A stretch of 64,000 nt of DNA from Streptococcus sp. SN-1 (GTDB lineage Bacteria > Bacillota > Bacilli > Lactobacillales > Streptococcaceae). The notes beneath the pieces were generated by a model that ran no database searches, was not told where the DNA came from, and saw only the letters and a program-made list of their open reading frames with translations. Shown one piece after another: positions 1 through 12,738 of this stretch (its first letter is position 1; every line of letters begins with the position of its first letter). The stretch lies in assembly GCF_041154385.1 (NCBI RefSeq), contig NZ_AP028929.1, forward strand, positions 992,001 through 1,056,000, in the 5' to 3' direction. Position numbers and translations under genes: made by a program.

Positions 1-647
1 TAGTAGCCTTGCTTCCAAAGAAAGAAGAGAAGACTTTGGGGGAGAAGAAACTTACATTCAAAGTTATTTTTTCTGATATCAAGGAGGGAGTTCACTATAT
101 TGTGAAGCAAAAGGAAATCTTCTTTTTGTTAGTCATGGCTTCAAGTGTCAATTTTTTCTTCGCAGCTTTTAATTACCTCCTTCCCTTTTCGAATCAGCTT
201 TACGGGTCAGAAGGAGCCTATGCCACTATTTTGACAATGGGGGCTATCGGATCTATTGTTGGGGCTTTGCTAGCTAGTAAGATTAAAGCCAGTATGGAAA
301 TGCTTCTGTTTTTATTGGCTCTGACTGGACTTGGAGTGATGATAATGGGCTTCACTCTCCCATCCTATCTGACTTTTTCAGGAAATTTCGTTTGTGAATT
401 GTTTATGACGATGTTCAATGTTCACTTTTTTACTCAGGTACAAACCAAGGTTGAAGGTGAATATCTTGGTAGAGTTCTCAGTTCGATTTATACCTTAGCT
501 ATACTATTTATGCCTATTGCAACAGGTTTAATGACCTGGCTTCCAAGTGTTCATCTTTATTCTTTCTTGATTATTGGGCTAGGAGTTGTCATCTTATCCT
601 TCTTAGCTTTAGGCTATGTACGAACTCGTTTTGAAAAAGAGACATAA
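1..647 (+). CDS. MFS transporter, C-terminal part (5' end outside window)
   Basis: The reading frame is already open at base 3 and ends at TAA 645-647, so only the last ~215 residues are present. They form five to six hydrophobic helices with short polar loops, ending in a basic tail (YVRTRFEKET), as in the C-terminal half of a major facilitator permease. The substrate cannot be read from this half; macrolide/drug-efflux-like MFS proteins are the closest general resemblance. The TTG at base 9 is internal, not a start. A hairpin with a short T-rich tail follows at 693-716. Confidence 0.7.
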   Translation, partial: VALLPKKEEKTLGEKKLTFKVIFSDIKEGVHYIVKQKEIFFLLVMASSVNFFFAAFNYLLPFSNQLYGSEGAYATILTMGAIGSIVGALLASKIKASMEMLLFLLALTGLGVMIMGFTLPSYLTFSGNFVCELFMTMFNVHFFTQVQTKVEGEYLGRVLSSIYTLAILFMPIATGLMTWLPSVHLYSFLIIGLGVVILSFLALGYVRTRFEKET

Positions 648-692
648 GTTTGTTTGGACTTCAAAAATAATTCCAATCTAAGTGTTTTTTCC

Positions 693-716
693 GCCCTTCT
701 CGTTTGTGAGGAGGGC
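693..716 (+). terminator. Probable terminator after the MFS gene
   Basis: A 9-bp stem with one G-T wobble (693-701 with 708-716) and a 6-base loop, followed by a T-rich stretch. It lies directly before the ligA promoter; its right arm overlaps the weak -35 region of ligA. Confidence 0.5.
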
Positions 717-724
717 TTACTTTA

Positions 725-2698
<1,974 letters not shown>

Positions 2699-2814
2699 TG
2701 ATTGTTTAAAATCAGAGTTTAGACAGTATAACTAGTTTGTTAATCGGGACAAAATCGGTCAAGAATTTATTAGTGAAACAGAAACAAATTAAAAAAGGAA
2801 AAGGAAAAATAAAA

Positions 2815-5094
2815 ATGTATAACTACCCTATGCGCATTCATTACCATCGCAAGAATGGTGAATACGACACTTGCTCTTTTGTAAAGAGTAAGGATCAACG
2901 AATTGATTTACTGACTTACCAAGAAGATTATTTTGGTGCTTTATTTAGTTTCGAACACCCAAGTGCTCATCCCTTAGAAAGCTTGAATTTTGTGGTTCAT
3001 ACCGGCCAAACTAGTAAAGAATATGCTATCCGTTTTAATCACTATCCCCTCTTAACAGAGGTCTGGATTTTGGAAGGCGATGATAGAATTTATTATTCTG
3101 AAAATCCTGCAATTGCAAGTCCTTTCTATAAAAATCAAAATCCTTTTGCTTTTGACAAGGCTATCAATAGCGCTAGTTTCGACCACCACTGGGGCTACCA
3201 AGGGGAATTGGGGTGCTGTGTAGAGGACAATCAGGCTCATTTTGCTCTCTGGGCTCCAACAGCGACAGAAGTGCAGGTTGTCGTTTATGAATCAGCTACT
3301 AATGATGCTCCTGTTTGGAAGACTTTTGAGATGGAGAGAGGCAATAGCTACTCTTATAACCATAAGGACAATACTATTGGTGTCTGGAGTTTGGATGTTG
3401 AGGAAGATTTGACTGGTAAGGCTTATCAGTATCAAGTCCAATTCCCTCACCACCAAACACTGACACGCGATCCTTACACCATCGCGACCAGTCCTGATGG
3501 CAAACGTTCAGCTATCCTGAGCCATGAAGAAAAGCAAGTTGCAAACTTCGAGGTCAAGCACGGTGCTGAGGCTACTTGGCGCTTGGCAAATCCATGTAAG
3601 GCAGTTATTTGTGAAATGCACATTCGTGATTTGACCAAATCACCGACCTCAGGTGTAGATGAACATCTTCGAGGAACTTTCTTAGGTGCTGCTCAGACTG
3701 GAACGGTTAACCAGTATGGCCAGTCAACTGCTTTTGATTACATCAAGAAGATCGGCTACAATTATGTTCAGTTGCAACCAATTGCAGATCGTCACAAAGA
3801 ATATGATGCGGATGGAAATGTAACCTACAACTGGGGTTATGACCCACAAAACTATAACGCGCCAGAAACGAGCCTTTCAACAAACCCAGATGATCCTGCT
3901 CAGGTTATTCGTGATTTGAAGACCATGGTTCAAGCTTACCACGATGCGGGAATTGGTGTTATTATGGATGTGGTCTATAACCATACCTTCTCAGTTGTTG
4001 ATGCACCTTTCCAAACAACTGTCCCTGATTACTATTATCGTATGAATCCAGACGGTACCTTCCAGAATGGAACAGGCGTTGGAAATGAAACAGCCAGTGA
4101 ACACGAAATGTTCCGCAAGTATATGATTGATTCTCTTCTATACTGGGTGCAGGAATACAATATTGACGGCTTCCGTTTTGACTTAATGGGGATTCATGAT
4201 GTCAAGACCATGCAGATGATTCGTCAGAGTTTGGATGAAATTGACCCTAACATTATCCTTTATGGAGAAGGTTGGGACATGGGAACAGGTCTTGCCCCTT
4301 ATGATAAGGCTAAGAAAGACAACGCCTACGAAATGCCAAATATTGGTTTCTTTAATGACAATCAGCGTGATGCTGTCAAAGGTGGAGAAGTTTATGGTGC
4401 TATCAAGTCAGGTTTTGTCAGCGGTGCTGCGACAGAGCCAATTCTTGCCAAAGCAATCCTAGGCAGTCGTGAATTAGGAACCTATACACTTCCAAATCAA
4501 GTACTTAACTATGTGGAAGCCCATGACAATTACAATCTTCACGATTTATTGGCAACTCTTCATCCAGACCAAAGTTCAGAACAAATCATGCGCAAGGTTG
4601 AGACAGCCACAGCTATGAACCTACTCATGCAAGGGATGGCCTTTATGGAAATCGGTCAAGAATTTGGTCGTACCAAACTAGTTGCGACTGGTGAAAATGG
4701 TGAGTTGACCCATGATGATAGAGAGCGTGCGATGAATAGCTATAATGCTCCAGACAGTGTGAACCAAGTGAACTGGGACTTGATTAATGAGCGTCAAGAT
4801 AGTATTGAGTTTATCCGTCAGATGATTCGATTGAAGACAGGAACCGGTGCCTTTTCTTACCCTACTTATGATGAAATTTACCATCATGTTTTTGTTCATT
4901 CAGCAAATGAACATAGTGGTTTGATTGTCTATGAGATTCAAGGGGAAGACCATTTACTGGTTGTATTTAATGCTAAAGGGCAAGACTTCCAGTTTGAAAA
5001 TGCTGGAAATCTAGAACTATTGGTGACCAATAGCCATTTAAGTGATAAAGACATGGTTGGTGGCGTTAGCACCAGCGTCTTTAAAGTCTTGTAG
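2815..5094 (+). CDS. pulA: Type I pullulanase (cytosolic glycogen/maltodextrin debranching)
   Basis: Hydrolyses alpha-1,6 branch points in glycogen or maltodextrins. Start taken at ATG 2815, after an AAGGAAAAGG ribosome site; the frame can be extended upstream to a TTG at 2737 but without conserved sequence or ribosome site. The 759-residue protein has no signal peptide, unlike the large surface pullulanase SpuA, so it acts in the cytosol. Seen: an N-terminal beta-sandwich/CBM48 region (HFALWAPTATEVQVV), the type I pullulanase signature YNWGYDPQNYN, and GH13 regions DVVYNHT, DGFRFDLMG (nucleophile Asp), YGEGWD (Glu) and VEAHDN. It precedes gapN and the glg operon, which suggests glycogen turnover. 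A terminator hairpin follows at 5187-5213. Confidence 0.95.
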   Translation: MYNYPMRIHYHRKNGEYDTCSFVKSKDQRIDLLTYQEDYFGALFSFEHPSAHPLESLNFVVHTGQTSKEYAIRFNHYPLLTEVWILEGDDRIYYSENPAIASPFYKNQNPFAFDKAINSASFDHHWGYQGELGCCVEDNQAHFALWAPTATEVQVVVYESATNDAPVWKTFEMERGNSYSYNHKDNTIGVWSLDVEEDLTGKAYQYQVQFPHHQTLTRDPYTIATSPDGKRSAILSHEEKQVANFEVKHGAEATWRLANPCKAVICEMHIRDLTKSPTSGVDEHLRGTFLGAAQTGTVNQYGQSTAFDYIKKIGYNYVQLQPIADRHKEYDADGNVTYNWGYDPQNYNAPETSLSTNPDDPAQVIRDLKTMVQAYHDAGIGVIMDVVYNHTFSVVDAPFQTTVPDYYYRMNPDGTFQNGTGVGNETASEHEMFRKYMIDSLLYWVQEYNIDGFRFDLMGIHDVKTMQMIRQSLDEIDPNIILYGEGWDMGTGLAPYDKAKKDNAYEMPNIGFFNDNQRDAVKGGEVYGAIKSGFVSGAATEPILAKAILGSRELGTYTLPNQVLNYVEAHDNYNLHDLLATLHPDQSSEQIMRKVETATAMNLLMQGMAFMEIGQEFGRTKLVATGENGELTHDDRERAMNSYNAPDSVNQVNWDLINERQDSIEFIRQMIRLKTGTGAFSYPTYDEIYHHVFVHSANEHSGLIVYEIQGEDHLLVVFNAKGQDFQFENAGNLELLVTNSHLSDKDMVGGVSTSVFKVL

Positions 5095-5186
5095 AAAAAA
5101 TCAAAAGTTTTCAATTGTATCGTATAATTTCTAGGATATCTTCTTGCTAAAAATTATAAAACTCAATGAAGAATAACATAGCATGA

Positions 5187-5213
5187 AAAAGGTTTAGTTC
5201 ATCTAAGCCTTTT
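5187..5213 (+). terminator. Terminator after pulA
   Basis: An 11-bp stem with one G-T wobble (5187-5197 with 5203-5213) and a 5-base loop. The stem is A-rich at its base and T-rich at its 3' end, followed by cttcttg. Confidence 0.6.
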
Positions 5214-5301
5214 CTTCTTGTACTGACTGCTTAACAAAAGAGTTCAAATAGTTTGAAAAGTCAAGCTTGTGAAAATAATCTCAAAAATATTGTAAAAAGG
5301 G

Positions 5302-5329
5302 TTGTAATTTTCTGAAAATTTGGTAAAAT
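5302..5329 (+). promoter_or_regulatory. Promoter of gapN
   Basis: TTGTAA (5302-5307), a 16-bp spacer and TAAAAT (5324-5329), about 30 bases before the gapN start. An AGGAGG ribosome site lies at 5348-5353. Confidence 0.5.
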
Positions 5330-5360
5330 ATATCTTAATCATTTTCAGGAGGACGAGAAT

Positions 5361-6785
5361 TTGACAAGATATCAGAATTTAGTAAATGGAGAATGGAAAT
5401 CATCTGAAAAAGAAATTACGATTTATTCACCAATCAATCAAGAAGAATTAGGGACAGTACCCGCTATGAGCCAAGCAGAAGTAGATGAGGCTATGCAAGC
5501 TGCGCGTGCAGCATTGCCAGCATGGCGAGCTTTATCAGCAGTTGAACGTGCGGCTTATTTGCATAAAACAGCAGCTATTTTAGAACGCGATAAGGAAGAA
5601 ATTGGTACTATCCTTGCCAAAGAAGTAGCAAAAGGGATTAAAGCAGCAATTGGAGAAGTCGTGCGTACAGCAGACTTGATTCGTTATGCTGCTGAGGAAG
5701 GTCTCCGTATCACTGGACAAGCAATGGAAGGTGGTGGTTTTGAGGCAGCAAGTAAAAATAAACTGGCTGTTGTCCGTCGTGAGCCGGTTGGAGTCGTGCT
5801 AGCTATTGCTCCCTTTAACTATCCAGTCAACCTTTCTGGATCTAAGATTGCTCCGGCCTTGATTGCAGGGAATGTGGTTATGTTTAAGCCACCAACACAA
5901 GGTTCCATTTCTGGTCTCTTGTTGGCTAAAGCCTTTGAAGAAGCAGGGATTCCAGCAGGTGTTTTCAATACTATTACGGGTCGTGGTTCAGAAATTGGAG
6001 ATTATATCATTGAGCACAAAGAAGTCAACTTCATCAACTTTACAGGTTCAACTCCTATTGGAGAACGTATTGGTCGTTTAGCTGGTATGCGTCCTATCAT
6101 GTTGGAGCTTGGTGGGAAAGATGCAGCTCTTGTACTAGAAGATGCAGATTTGGAACATGCTGCCAAGCAAATTGTTGCGGGTGCCTTTAGCTACTCAGGC
6201 CAACGTTGCACGGCCATTAAACGGGTCATTGTTCTTGAAAGTGTAGCAGATACATTAGTTACTTTGCTTCAAGCAGAGGTTGCTAAATTAACAGTTGGTG
6301 ATCCATTTGACAATGCTGATATTACACCTGTTATTGACAATGCTTCAGCCGACTTCATCTGGGGCTTGATTGAGGATGCGCAAGAAAAAGGGGCTCAGGC
6401 TCTTACACCAATCAAACGTGAGAGCAATCTTCTCTGGCCAGTGCTTTTTGACCAAGTTACAAAAGATATGAAAGTAGCATGGGAAGAGCCATTTGGCCCT
6501 GTTTTACCAATTATTCGTGTGGCTAATGTAGAAGAAGCAATTGCCTTTGCCAACGAATCTGAATTCGGCCTTCAATCCTCAGTCTTTACAAATGATTTCA
6601 AAAAGGCCTTTGAAATTGCTGAAAAACTTGAAGTGGGTACAGTTCATATTAATAATAAAACCCAACGTGGTCCAGATAATTTCCCATTCCTTGGTGTCAA
6701 AGGTTCTGGAGCTGGAGTGCAAGGAATTAAATATAGCATTGAAGCGATGACAAATGTCAAATCCATTGTTTTTGATGTGAAATAA
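5361..6785 (+). CDS. gapN: NADP-dependent non-phosphorylating glyceraldehyde-3-phosphate dehydrogenase
   Basis: Oxidises glyceraldehyde 3-phosphate irreversibly to 3-phosphoglycerate with NADP+. It bypasses the ATP-yielding step and supplies NADPH, important in streptococci. Length 474 matches GapN (475 in S. mutans). Seen: cofactor-binding FNYP and the substrate-site Arg/Lys region, LELGG with general base Glu249, and the catalytic cysteine in SGQRC (Cys283). The start is TTG 5361 behind a strong AGGAGG; no ATG fits the conserved N-terminus (RYQNLVNGEWK). Monocistronic: its own promoter upstream and a 7-bp hairpin terminator at 6796-6813. Confidence 0.97.
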   Translation: MTRYQNLVNGEWKSSEKEITIYSPINQEELGTVPAMSQAEVDEAMQAARAALPAWRALSAVERAAYLHKTAAILERDKEEIGTILAKEVAKGIKAAIGEVVRTADLIRYAAEEGLRITGQAMEGGGFEAASKNKLAVVRREPVGVVLAIAPFNYPVNLSGSKIAPALIAGNVVMFKPPTQGSISGLLLAKAFEEAGIPAGVFNTITGRGSEIGDYIIEHKEVNFINFTGSTPIGERIGRLAGMRPIMLELGGKDAALVLEDADLEHAAKQIVAGAFSYSGQRCTAIKRVIVLESVADTLVTLLQAEVAKLTVGDPFDNADITPVIDNASADFIWGLIEDAQEKGAQALTPIKRESNLLWPVLFDQVTKDMKVAWEEPFGPVLPIIRVANVEEAIAFANESEFGLQSSVFTNDFKKAFEIAEKLEVGTVHINNKTQRGPDNFPFLGVKGSGAGVQGIKYSIEAMTNVKSIVFDVK

Positions 6786-6795
6786 AATGTAAAGT

Positions 6796-6822
6796 CAGGA
6801 AATTGTTTTCCTGGTTTTATTT
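6796..6822 (+). terminator. Terminator of gapN
   Basis: A perfect 7-bp stem (6796-6802 with 6807-6813) and 4-base loop followed by a T-rich run ending near 6826. Confidence 0.7.
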
Positions 6823-6992
6823 TTTACTTTAAAACAACAATTTTATTAGTAAAATGACGAACTTTATGATAGTATTGTAAAAAAACAATTCGTTTTCATA
6901 ATCTGTTTGAAAATTTCTTGATTTACAAGTGAACACATCAGTGAATTTGTTGAAGACTTTCAAAAGATTTTTTTGCAAATTCCGTAATTTAC

Positions 6993-7021
6993 TTGAATCT
7001 TCCCTAAAAAGGTAGTATAAT
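6993..7021 (+). promoter_or_regulatory. Promoter of the glg operon
   Basis: TTGAAT (6993-6998), 17-bp spacer, consensus TATAAT (7016-7021). The transcript start would be near 7028, immediately at the cre-like site; AGGAGG (7051-7056) precedes glgB. Confidence 0.75.
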
Positions 7022-7028
7022 AAATCTA

Positions 7029-7044
7029 TAGAAAACGCTTACAG
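7029..7044 (+). promoter_or_regulatory. cre-like CcpA site in the glg promoter region
   Basis: TAGAAAACGCTTACAG matches the cre consensus WTGNNARCGNWWWCAW at all but two defined positions. It starts seven bases after the -10 box, a position at which CcpA would block transcription. Binding is inferred. Confidence 0.6.
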
Positions 7045-7060
7045 AAAAAGAGGAGGTATT

Positions 7061-8989
7061 ATGGATAAAAGAGAAGCTTTGCGCACCTTTATGACAGGAG
7101 AAAATTTTCACCTTCAGCATTATCTAGGAGCACATAGGGAAGAACTAAATGGAGAGTACGGTTATACATTTCGTGTGTGGGCTCCCAATGCTCAGGCTGT
7201 CCACTTGGTGGGGGATTTCACCAATTGGGTAGAAAATCAAATTCCGATGGAACGAAATGAATTTGGAGTTTGGGAAGTCTTTACCAGCCTTGCTCAAGAA
7301 GGACAAATTTATAAGTATCATATCACGCGTGCAAATGGTCATCAGTTGATGAAGATTGACCCTTTGGCTGTACGATATGAGGCACGTCCGGGAACTGGAG
7401 CGATTTTAACAGATATTCCAGAAAAGAAATGGAAGGATGGGCTTTGGTTAGCTCGTAGAAAACGCTTGAGCTTTGAAGAGCGTCCTGTCAATATTTATGA
7501 GGTCCATGCTGGATCTTGGAAGAGAAATCTTGATGGCACACCTTATAGTTTTGCTCAATTGAAAGATGAACTCATTCCTTACTTGGTTGAGATGAACTAT
7601 ACTCACATTGAGTTTATGCCCTTGATGTCTCACCCTCTCGGTTTGAGTTGGGGTTACCAGCTTATGGGTTACTTCGCTTTAGAGCATGCCTATGGTCGCC
7701 CTGAAGAGTTTCAAGATTTTGTTGAGGAATGTCACTTAAACAATATTGGGGTTATTGTAGACTGGGTACCTGGTCATTTCACCATTAATGATGATGCCTT
7801 AGCTTATTATGACGGGACACCGACTTTTGAGTACCAAGACCATAATAAGGCTCATAATTACGGTTGGGGTGCACTCAATTTTGACCTTGGAAAAAATGAA
7901 GTCCAGTCCTTCTTGATTTCTAGCATTAAGTTTTGGATTGACTTTTATCATTTGGACGGTATTCGCGTGGATGCGGTTAGCAACATGCTCTATCTTGACT
8001 ACGATGATGCTCCATGGACACCTAATAAAGATGGTGGCAATCTCAACTATGAGGGTTATTATTTCCTTCAACGCTTGAATGATGTGATTAAACTAGTTCA
8101 TCCAGATGTTATGATGATCGCAGAAGAAAGTTCGTCAGTAACCAAGATTACGGGAATGAAAGAGCTTGGTGGTCTAGGATTTGACTACAAGTGGAATATG
8201 GGCTGGATGAATGATATTCTCCGATTCTATGAAGAAGATCCGATTTATCGTAAATATGACTTTAATTTGGTGACTTTCAGCTTTATGTATGTTTTCAAGG
8301 AAAATTATCTCTTACCATTCTCACATGACGAAGTGGTTCACGGTAAGAAGAGTATGATGCACAAGATGTGGGGAGATCGTTATAATCAATTCGCAGGCTT
8401 GCGCAATCTCTACACTTACCAAATTTGTCACCCTGGTAAGAAATTGCTCTTCATGGGTAGTGAATACGGCCAATTCCTAGAATGGAAATCTGAAGAGCAG
8501 TTGGAATGGTCTAATCTAGAAGATCCAATGAATGCTAAGATGAAGTATTTCACTTCTCAGCTAAACCAGTTTTACAAAGACCATCGCTGTCTGTGGGAAA
8601 TCGATACCAGCTATGATGGGATTGAAATCATTGATGCGGATAATAGAGATCAGAGTGTTCTTTCCTTCATCCGTAAGGGTAAGAAGGGCGACATGCTAGT
8701 CTGCGTCTTTAATATGGCACCTGTTGAACGAAGAGATTTTACAATCGGACTACCCGTTGCAGGAATTTACGAAGAAGTATGGAATACTGAGTTAGAAGAA
8801 TGGGGAGGCGTTTGGAAAGAACATAATCAAACTGTTCAAACGCAAGAAGGACTATGGAAAGATTATGAGCAGACCTTGACCTTTACCCTACCGGCTATGG
8901 GAGCAAGTGTTTGGAAAATCAAACGCCGCTTGAAATCTGTAAAAACCGTCACAAGTAAAAACCAAAAAGGAGTAGAAAATGAAGAATGA
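7061..8989 (+). CDS. glgB: 1,4-alpha-glucan (glycogen) branching enzyme
   Basis: Transfers alpha-1,4-glucan segments to alpha-1,6 positions in glycogen. The 642 residues show a CBM48 domain (about 30-120, [19 protein letters not shown]) and a GH13 barrel with DWVPGHF (about 234), DGIRVDAV (nucleophile Asp304), AEESS (acid/base Glu355) and [10 protein letters not shown]; a C-terminal all-beta domain follows. First gene of the glg operon, with AGGAGG eight bases before ATG. Its last 11 bases overlap the start of glgC, so the two are translationally coupled. Expression is probably lowered by CcpA through the cre-like site. Confidence 0.97.
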   Translation: MDKREALRTFMTGENFHLQHYLGAHREELNGEYGYTFRVWAPNAQAVHLVGDFTNWVENQIPMERNEFGVWEVFTSLAQEGQIYKYHITRANGHQLMKIDPLAVRYEARPGTGAILTDIPEKKWKDGLWLARRKRLSFEERPVNIYEVHAGSWKRNLDGTPYSFAQLKDELIPYLVEMNYTHIEFMPLMSHPLGLSWGYQLMGYFALEHAYGRPEEFQDFVEECHLNNIGVIVDWVPGHFTINDDALAYYDGTPTFEYQDHNKAHNYGWGALNFDLGKNEVQSFLISSIKFWIDFYHLDGIRVDAVSNMLYLDYDDAPWTPNKDGGNLNYEGYYFLQRLNDVIKLVHPDVMMIAEESSSVTKITGMKELGGLGFDYKWNMGWMNDILRFYEEDPIYRKYDFNLVTFSFMYVFKENYLLPFSHDEVVHGKKSMMHKMWGDRYNQFAGLRNLYTYQICHPGKKLLFMGSEYGQFLEWKSEEQLEWSNLEDPMNAKMKYFTSQLNQFYKDHRCLWEIDTSYDGIEIIDADNRDQSVLSFIRKGKKGDMLVCVFNMAPVERRDFTIGLPVAGIYEEVWNTELEEWGGVWKEHNQTVQTQEGLWKDYEQTLTFTLPAMGASVWKIKRRLKSVKTVTSKNQKGVENEE

Positions 8990-10121
8990 AATGTTAGCTT
9001 TGATTCTTGCCGGTGGGCAAGGAACTCGTCTCGGAAAACTCACTCAAAACCTTGCGAAACCAGCTGTACAATTTGGCGGACGCTACCGTATCATTGACTT
9101 CGCTCTTTCAAACTGTGCCAACTCAGGGATTCACAATGTTGGAGTCATCACCCAGTATCAACCACTTGCTCTTAACAATCATATTGGAAACGGTTCAAGT
9201 TGGGGATTAGACGGTATTAATTCTGGTGTCTCTATTCTTCAACCGTATTCTGCAAGTGAAGGAAATCGTTGGTTCGAAGGGACTAGTCATGCTATTTACC
9301 AAAATATCGACTATATCGACAGTGTCAATCCTGAGTATGTCTTGATTCTGTCTGGGGACCATATCTACAAAATGGATTATGATGATATGCTCCAGTCTCA
9401 CAAGGATAATAATGCCAGTTTGACAGTAGCAGTTCTGGATGTTCCTCTGAAAGAAGCTAGCCGTTTTGGTATTATGAACACAGATGCCAATAACCGCATT
9501 GTTGAATTTGAAGAAAAACCAGCTCAACCTAAATCTACCAAAGCTTCTATGGGAATCTATATCTTTGATTGGCACCGTCTCCGCAATATGCTCGTTGCTG
9601 CTGAAAAGAGCAATGTAGATATGTCAGACTTTGGTAAAAATGTCATTCCAAATTACCTTGAGTCAGGTGAAAGTGTCTATGCATATGAGTTTAATGGCTA
9701 CTGGAAAGATGTTGGTACCATTGAGTCACTTTGGGAAGCAAATATGGAGTACATTTCTCCAGAGAATGCCTTGGACAGCCGTAACCGTCAATGGAAGATT
9801 TACTCAAGAAACTTAATTTCACCACCAAACTTCCTTGGGGCAAATGCTCATGTGGAAGATTCCTTGGTTGTTGATGGCTGTTTTGTAGATGGAACTGTTA
9901 AACATTCTATCCTTTCAACAGGTGCGCAAGTTCGCGAAGGGGCAGAAGTAGTAGATTCAGTTATCATGAGTGGTGCAATTGTTGGTCAGGGAGCTAAAAT
10001 CAAACGTGCCATTATTGGTGAAGGTGCAGTTATTTCGGACGGTGTCGAAATTGATGGAACAGAAGAAGTACAAGTTGTAGGATATAATGAAGTAGTGGGG
10101 GTAGCAACAGATGAAGATTGA
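8979..10121 (+). CDS. glgC: Glucose-1-phosphate adenylyltransferase, catalytic subunit
   Basis: Makes ADP-glucose from glucose 1-phosphate and ATP, the committed step of bacterial glycogen synthesis. The 380-residue protein has an intact nucleotidyl-transferase N-terminus ([15 protein letters not shown], then [15 protein letters not shown]), the metal/sugar region [10 protein letters not shown], and a C-terminal left-handed beta-helix with hexapeptide-like repeats. Its ATG lies inside the end of glgB with AAGGAG upstream, and its 3' end overlaps glgD by 11 bp. In Gram-positives GlgC usually pairs with the non-catalytic homologue GlgD, encoded next. Confidence 0.97.
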   Translation: MKNEMLALILAGGQGTRLGKLTQNLAKPAVQFGGRYRIIDFALSNCANSGIHNVGVITQYQPLALNNHIGNGSSWGLDGINSGVSILQPYSASEGNRWFEGTSHAIYQNIDYIDSVNPEYVLILSGDHIYKMDYDDMLQSHKDNNASLTVAVLDVPLKEASRFGIMNTDANNRIVEFEEKPAQPKSTKASMGIYIFDWHRLRNMLVAAEKSNVDMSDFGKNVIPNYLESGESVYAYEFNGYWKDVGTIESLWEANMEYISPENALDSRNRQWKIYSRNLISPPNFLGANAHVEDSLVVDGCFVDGTVKHSILSTGAQVREGAEVVDSVIMSGAIVGQGAKIKRAIIGEGAVISDGVEIDGTEEVQVVGYNEVVGVATDED

Positions 10122-11250
10122 TAAATATTCAGCCATTTTAGGAAATACAGTTGGTTTTCATGATATGTCAACACTGACAGACCACCGTCCAGTAGCTAGT
10201 TTGCCATTTGGTGGTAAATATCGTTTGATTGACTTCCCACTTTCCAGTCTTGCTAATGCAGGTGTCCGTAGTATCTTTGGTATTTTCCAACAAGATAATA
10301 TCAGTTCTGTCTTTGACCATATCCGTTCAGGACGTGAGTGGGGCTTATCAACCCTTCTTAGCCACTATTATCTAGGTATTTACAATACCCGTGTGGAAAG
10401 TAGTACAGTTGGAAAAGAATACTACCAACAGCTTCTTACTTATTTGAAACGTTCTGGCTCAAACCAAACAGTTGCCCTCAACTGTGATGTTTTGATTAAT
10501 ATTGATTTGAACCAAGTTTTCCATCTACATAGTACAACAAAAGGGCCTATCACTGTAGTTTATAAAAAACTAGCTAAGAAAGACATTTCAGAAGTAAACG
10601 CAATCTTGGAAGTGGATGAAACAGACCATGTTCGTTCTCATAAACTCTTTGATAGCAAGTTACCAGATCAAATCTATAACATGTCTACAGATATCTTTGT
10701 CGTTGATACACCTTGGTTGATAGAACGCTTGGAAGAAGAAGCTAAAAAAGAACATCCAGAGAAGTTACGCTATGTTTTACGGGATTTGGCTGCAAAAGAA
10801 GGGGCTTTTGCCTACGAGTATACAGGCTACCTTGCAAATATTCATTCTGTAGAGTCTTATTACCAAGCTAACAAAGATATGCTTGAATCACAAAAATTCT
10901 ACTCTCTCTTCTCACCAAACCAAAAGATTTATACAAAGGTCAAAAACGAAGAGCCAACTTACTATGCCAATACATCTAAGGTAAGTACTTCTCAGTTTGC
11001 TTCTGGTAGTATCATTGAAGGTCAAGTGGCTAATTCTGTTTTATCACGTAATATTCATGTCCATAAGGATAGCTTGGTTAAAGATAGTCTACTCTTCCCT
11101 CGCGTTGTTATTGGAGAAGGTGCTCAGGTCGAATATGCTATCTTGGACAAGGGTGTGGAAGTTGAGCCAGGTGTTGTGATTCGAGGAACTGCAGAACATC
11201 CAGTTGTCGTTAAGAAAGGTAGCAAAGTAACAGAGGATATTCATTCATGA
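10111..11250 (+). CDS. glgD: GlgD subunit of glucose-1-phosphate adenylyltransferase
   Basis: Paralogue of GlgC (379 residues) that forms a heteromer with it and raises its activity. The fold is kept ([20 protein letters not shown]-terminal beta-helix repeats), but the glycine-rich AGGxGTRL pyrophosphorylase loop is replaced by [17 protein letters not shown], so it should lack full catalytic residues itself. It overlaps glgC by 11 bp and glgA by 4 bp (ATGA), fitting one polycistronic message. Confidence 0.95.
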   Translation: MKIDKYSAILGNTVGFHDMSTLTDHRPVASLPFGGKYRLIDFPLSSLANAGVRSIFGIFQQDNISSVFDHIRSGREWGLSTLLSHYYLGIYNTRVESSTVGKEYYQQLLTYLKRSGSNQTVALNCDVLINIDLNQVFHLHSTTKGPITVVYKKLAKKDISEVNAILEVDETDHVRSHKLFDSKLPDQIYNMSTDIFVVDTPWLIERLEEEAKKEHPEKLRYVLRDLAAKEGAFAYEYTGYLANIHSVESYYQANKDMLESQKFYSLFSPNQKIYTKVKNEEPTYYANTSKVSTSQFASGSIIEGQVANSVLSRNIHVHKDSLVKDSLLFPRVVIGEGAQVEYAILDKGVEVEPGVVIRGTAEHPVVVKKGSKVTEDIHS

Positions 11251-12680
11251 AAATTTTATTTGTAGCAGCAGAGGGTGCACCCTTCTCAAAAACAGGTGGT
11301 TTGGGAGACGTTATTGGCGCTCTTCCAAAATCACTGGTAAAAGCTGGACATGAAGTTGCAGTGATTTTACCCTACTATGACATGGTAAAGGCTAAATTTG
11401 GAAATCAAATTGAAGATATTCTTCATTTTGAGGTGTGTGTTGGTTGGCGCAGACAGTACTGTGGGATTAAGAAAACAGTACTAAATGGTGTGACCTTCTA
11501 CTTTATTGACAACCAATATTATTTCTTCCGTGGTCATGTTTACGGTGATTTTGATGACGGAGAACGCTTTGCCTTTTTCCAACTTGCTGCCATTGAGGCT
11601 ATGGAAAGGATTGACTTTATTCCTGACCTTCTCCATGTTCATGACTACCATACAGCTATGATTCCTTTCTTGTTAAAGGAAAAATACCGTTGGATTCAAG
11701 CCTATCAAGGAATAAAAACTGTTTTAACCATTCATAATTTGGAATTCCAAGGACAATTCTCAGAGGGAATGTTATGGGATTTGTTTGGAGTTGGCTTTGA
11801 GCGTTATGCTGATGGTACCCTTCGATGGAACAACTGTCTGAACTGGATGAAGGCTGGTATTCTTTATGCTGACCGTGTTTCAACCGTTTCACCTAGCTAT
11901 GCTCATGAAATTATGACCAGTCAGTTCGGATGTAACTTGGATCAAATTCTTCGAATGGAATCAGGTAAAGTATCTGGTATCGTGAATGGGATTGATGCTG
12001 ACCTGTATAATCCTCAGACGGATGCTCTTTTAGACTATCATTTTAATCAGGAAGATTTGTCTGGAAAAGCCCAGAATAAGGCAAAATTGCAAGAAAGAGT
12101 TGGCTTGCCAGTTAGGGCTGATGTTCCACTGGTGGGAATTGTTTCTCGTTTGACACGTCAAAAAGGTTTTGATGTGGTGGTGGAAAGTCTGCACCATATC
12201 TTGCAAGAAGATATTCAGATTGTTCTTTTGGGAACTGGTGATCCAGCCTTTGAGGGAGCATTCTCATGGTTTGCTCAGATTTACCCAGACAAGCTATCAG
12301 CTAATATCACTTTTGATGTCAAACTAGCTCAAGAAATCTACGCTGCTTGTGACCTCTTCCTCATGCCAAGTCGTTTCGAACCGTGTGGCTTGTCTCAGAT
12401 GATGGCTATGCGTTACGGAACCTTGCCATTGGTCCATGAAGTTGGAGGCTTGCGAGATACCGTTCGCGCTTTCAATCCAATCGAAGGAAGTGGTACTGGC
12501 TTTAGTTTTAACAATCTATCACCTTACTGGTTAAATTGGACTTTCCAAACAGCTTTGGACTTGTATAGAAACCATCCTGATGTTTGGAGAAATTTACAAA
12601 AACAAGCTATGGAGTGTGATTTCTCATGGGATACAGCTTGCAAGTCATATCTTGACTTGTACCATAGTTTAGTTAATTAA
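11247..12680 (+). CDS. glgA: Glycogen synthase (ADP-glucose, GT5)
   Basis: Elongates alpha-1,4-glucan from ADP-glucose. The 477-residue GT-B protein has the family signature [14 protein letters not shown] at its N-terminus (about 15-28, ADP-glucose binding), HVHDYHT, and the C-terminal domain motifs [13 protein letters not shown] and [20 protein letters not shown], which carry the retaining-transferase glutamate. It starts in an ATGA overlap with glgD and is the last gene of the glg operon; a 12-bp-stem terminator follows six bases after the stop. Confidence 0.97.
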   Translation: MKILFVAAEGAPFSKTGGLGDVIGALPKSLVKAGHEVAVILPYYDMVKAKFGNQIEDILHFEVCVGWRRQYCGIKKTVLNGVTFYFIDNQYYFFRGHVYGDFDDGERFAFFQLAAIEAMERIDFIPDLLHVHDYHTAMIPFLLKEKYRWIQAYQGIKTVLTIHNLEFQGQFSEGMLWDLFGVGFERYADGTLRWNNCLNWMKAGILYADRVSTVSPSYAHEIMTSQFGCNLDQILRMESGKVSGIVNGIDADLYNPQTDALLDYHFNQEDLSGKAQNKAKLQERVGLPVRADVPLVGIVSRLTRQKGFDVVVESLHHILQEDIQIVLLGTGDPAFEGAFSWFAQIYPDKLSANITFDVKLAQEIYAACDLFLMPSRFEPCGLSQMMAMRYGTLPLVHEVGGLRDTVRAFNPIEGSGTGFSFNNLSPYWLNWTFQTALDLYRNHPDVWRNLQKQAMECDFSWDTACKSYLDLYHSLVN

Positions 12681-12685
12681 TAGAT

Positions 12686-12716
12686 AAAATCGTATGATGA
12701 CTTCATACGATTTTTA
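12686..12716 (+). terminator. Terminator of the glg operon
   Basis: A perfect 12-bp stem (12686-12697 with 12703-12714), 5-base loop, T tract at the 3' side. Strong intrinsic terminator. Confidence 0.85.
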
Positions 12717-12738
12717 GGCTGTTTAGAGAGGAGAACTG

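Noticed and set aside
2737..2814. TTG extension of pulA
   Set aside because: No ribosome site; the ATG at 2815 has one and begins the conserved protein.
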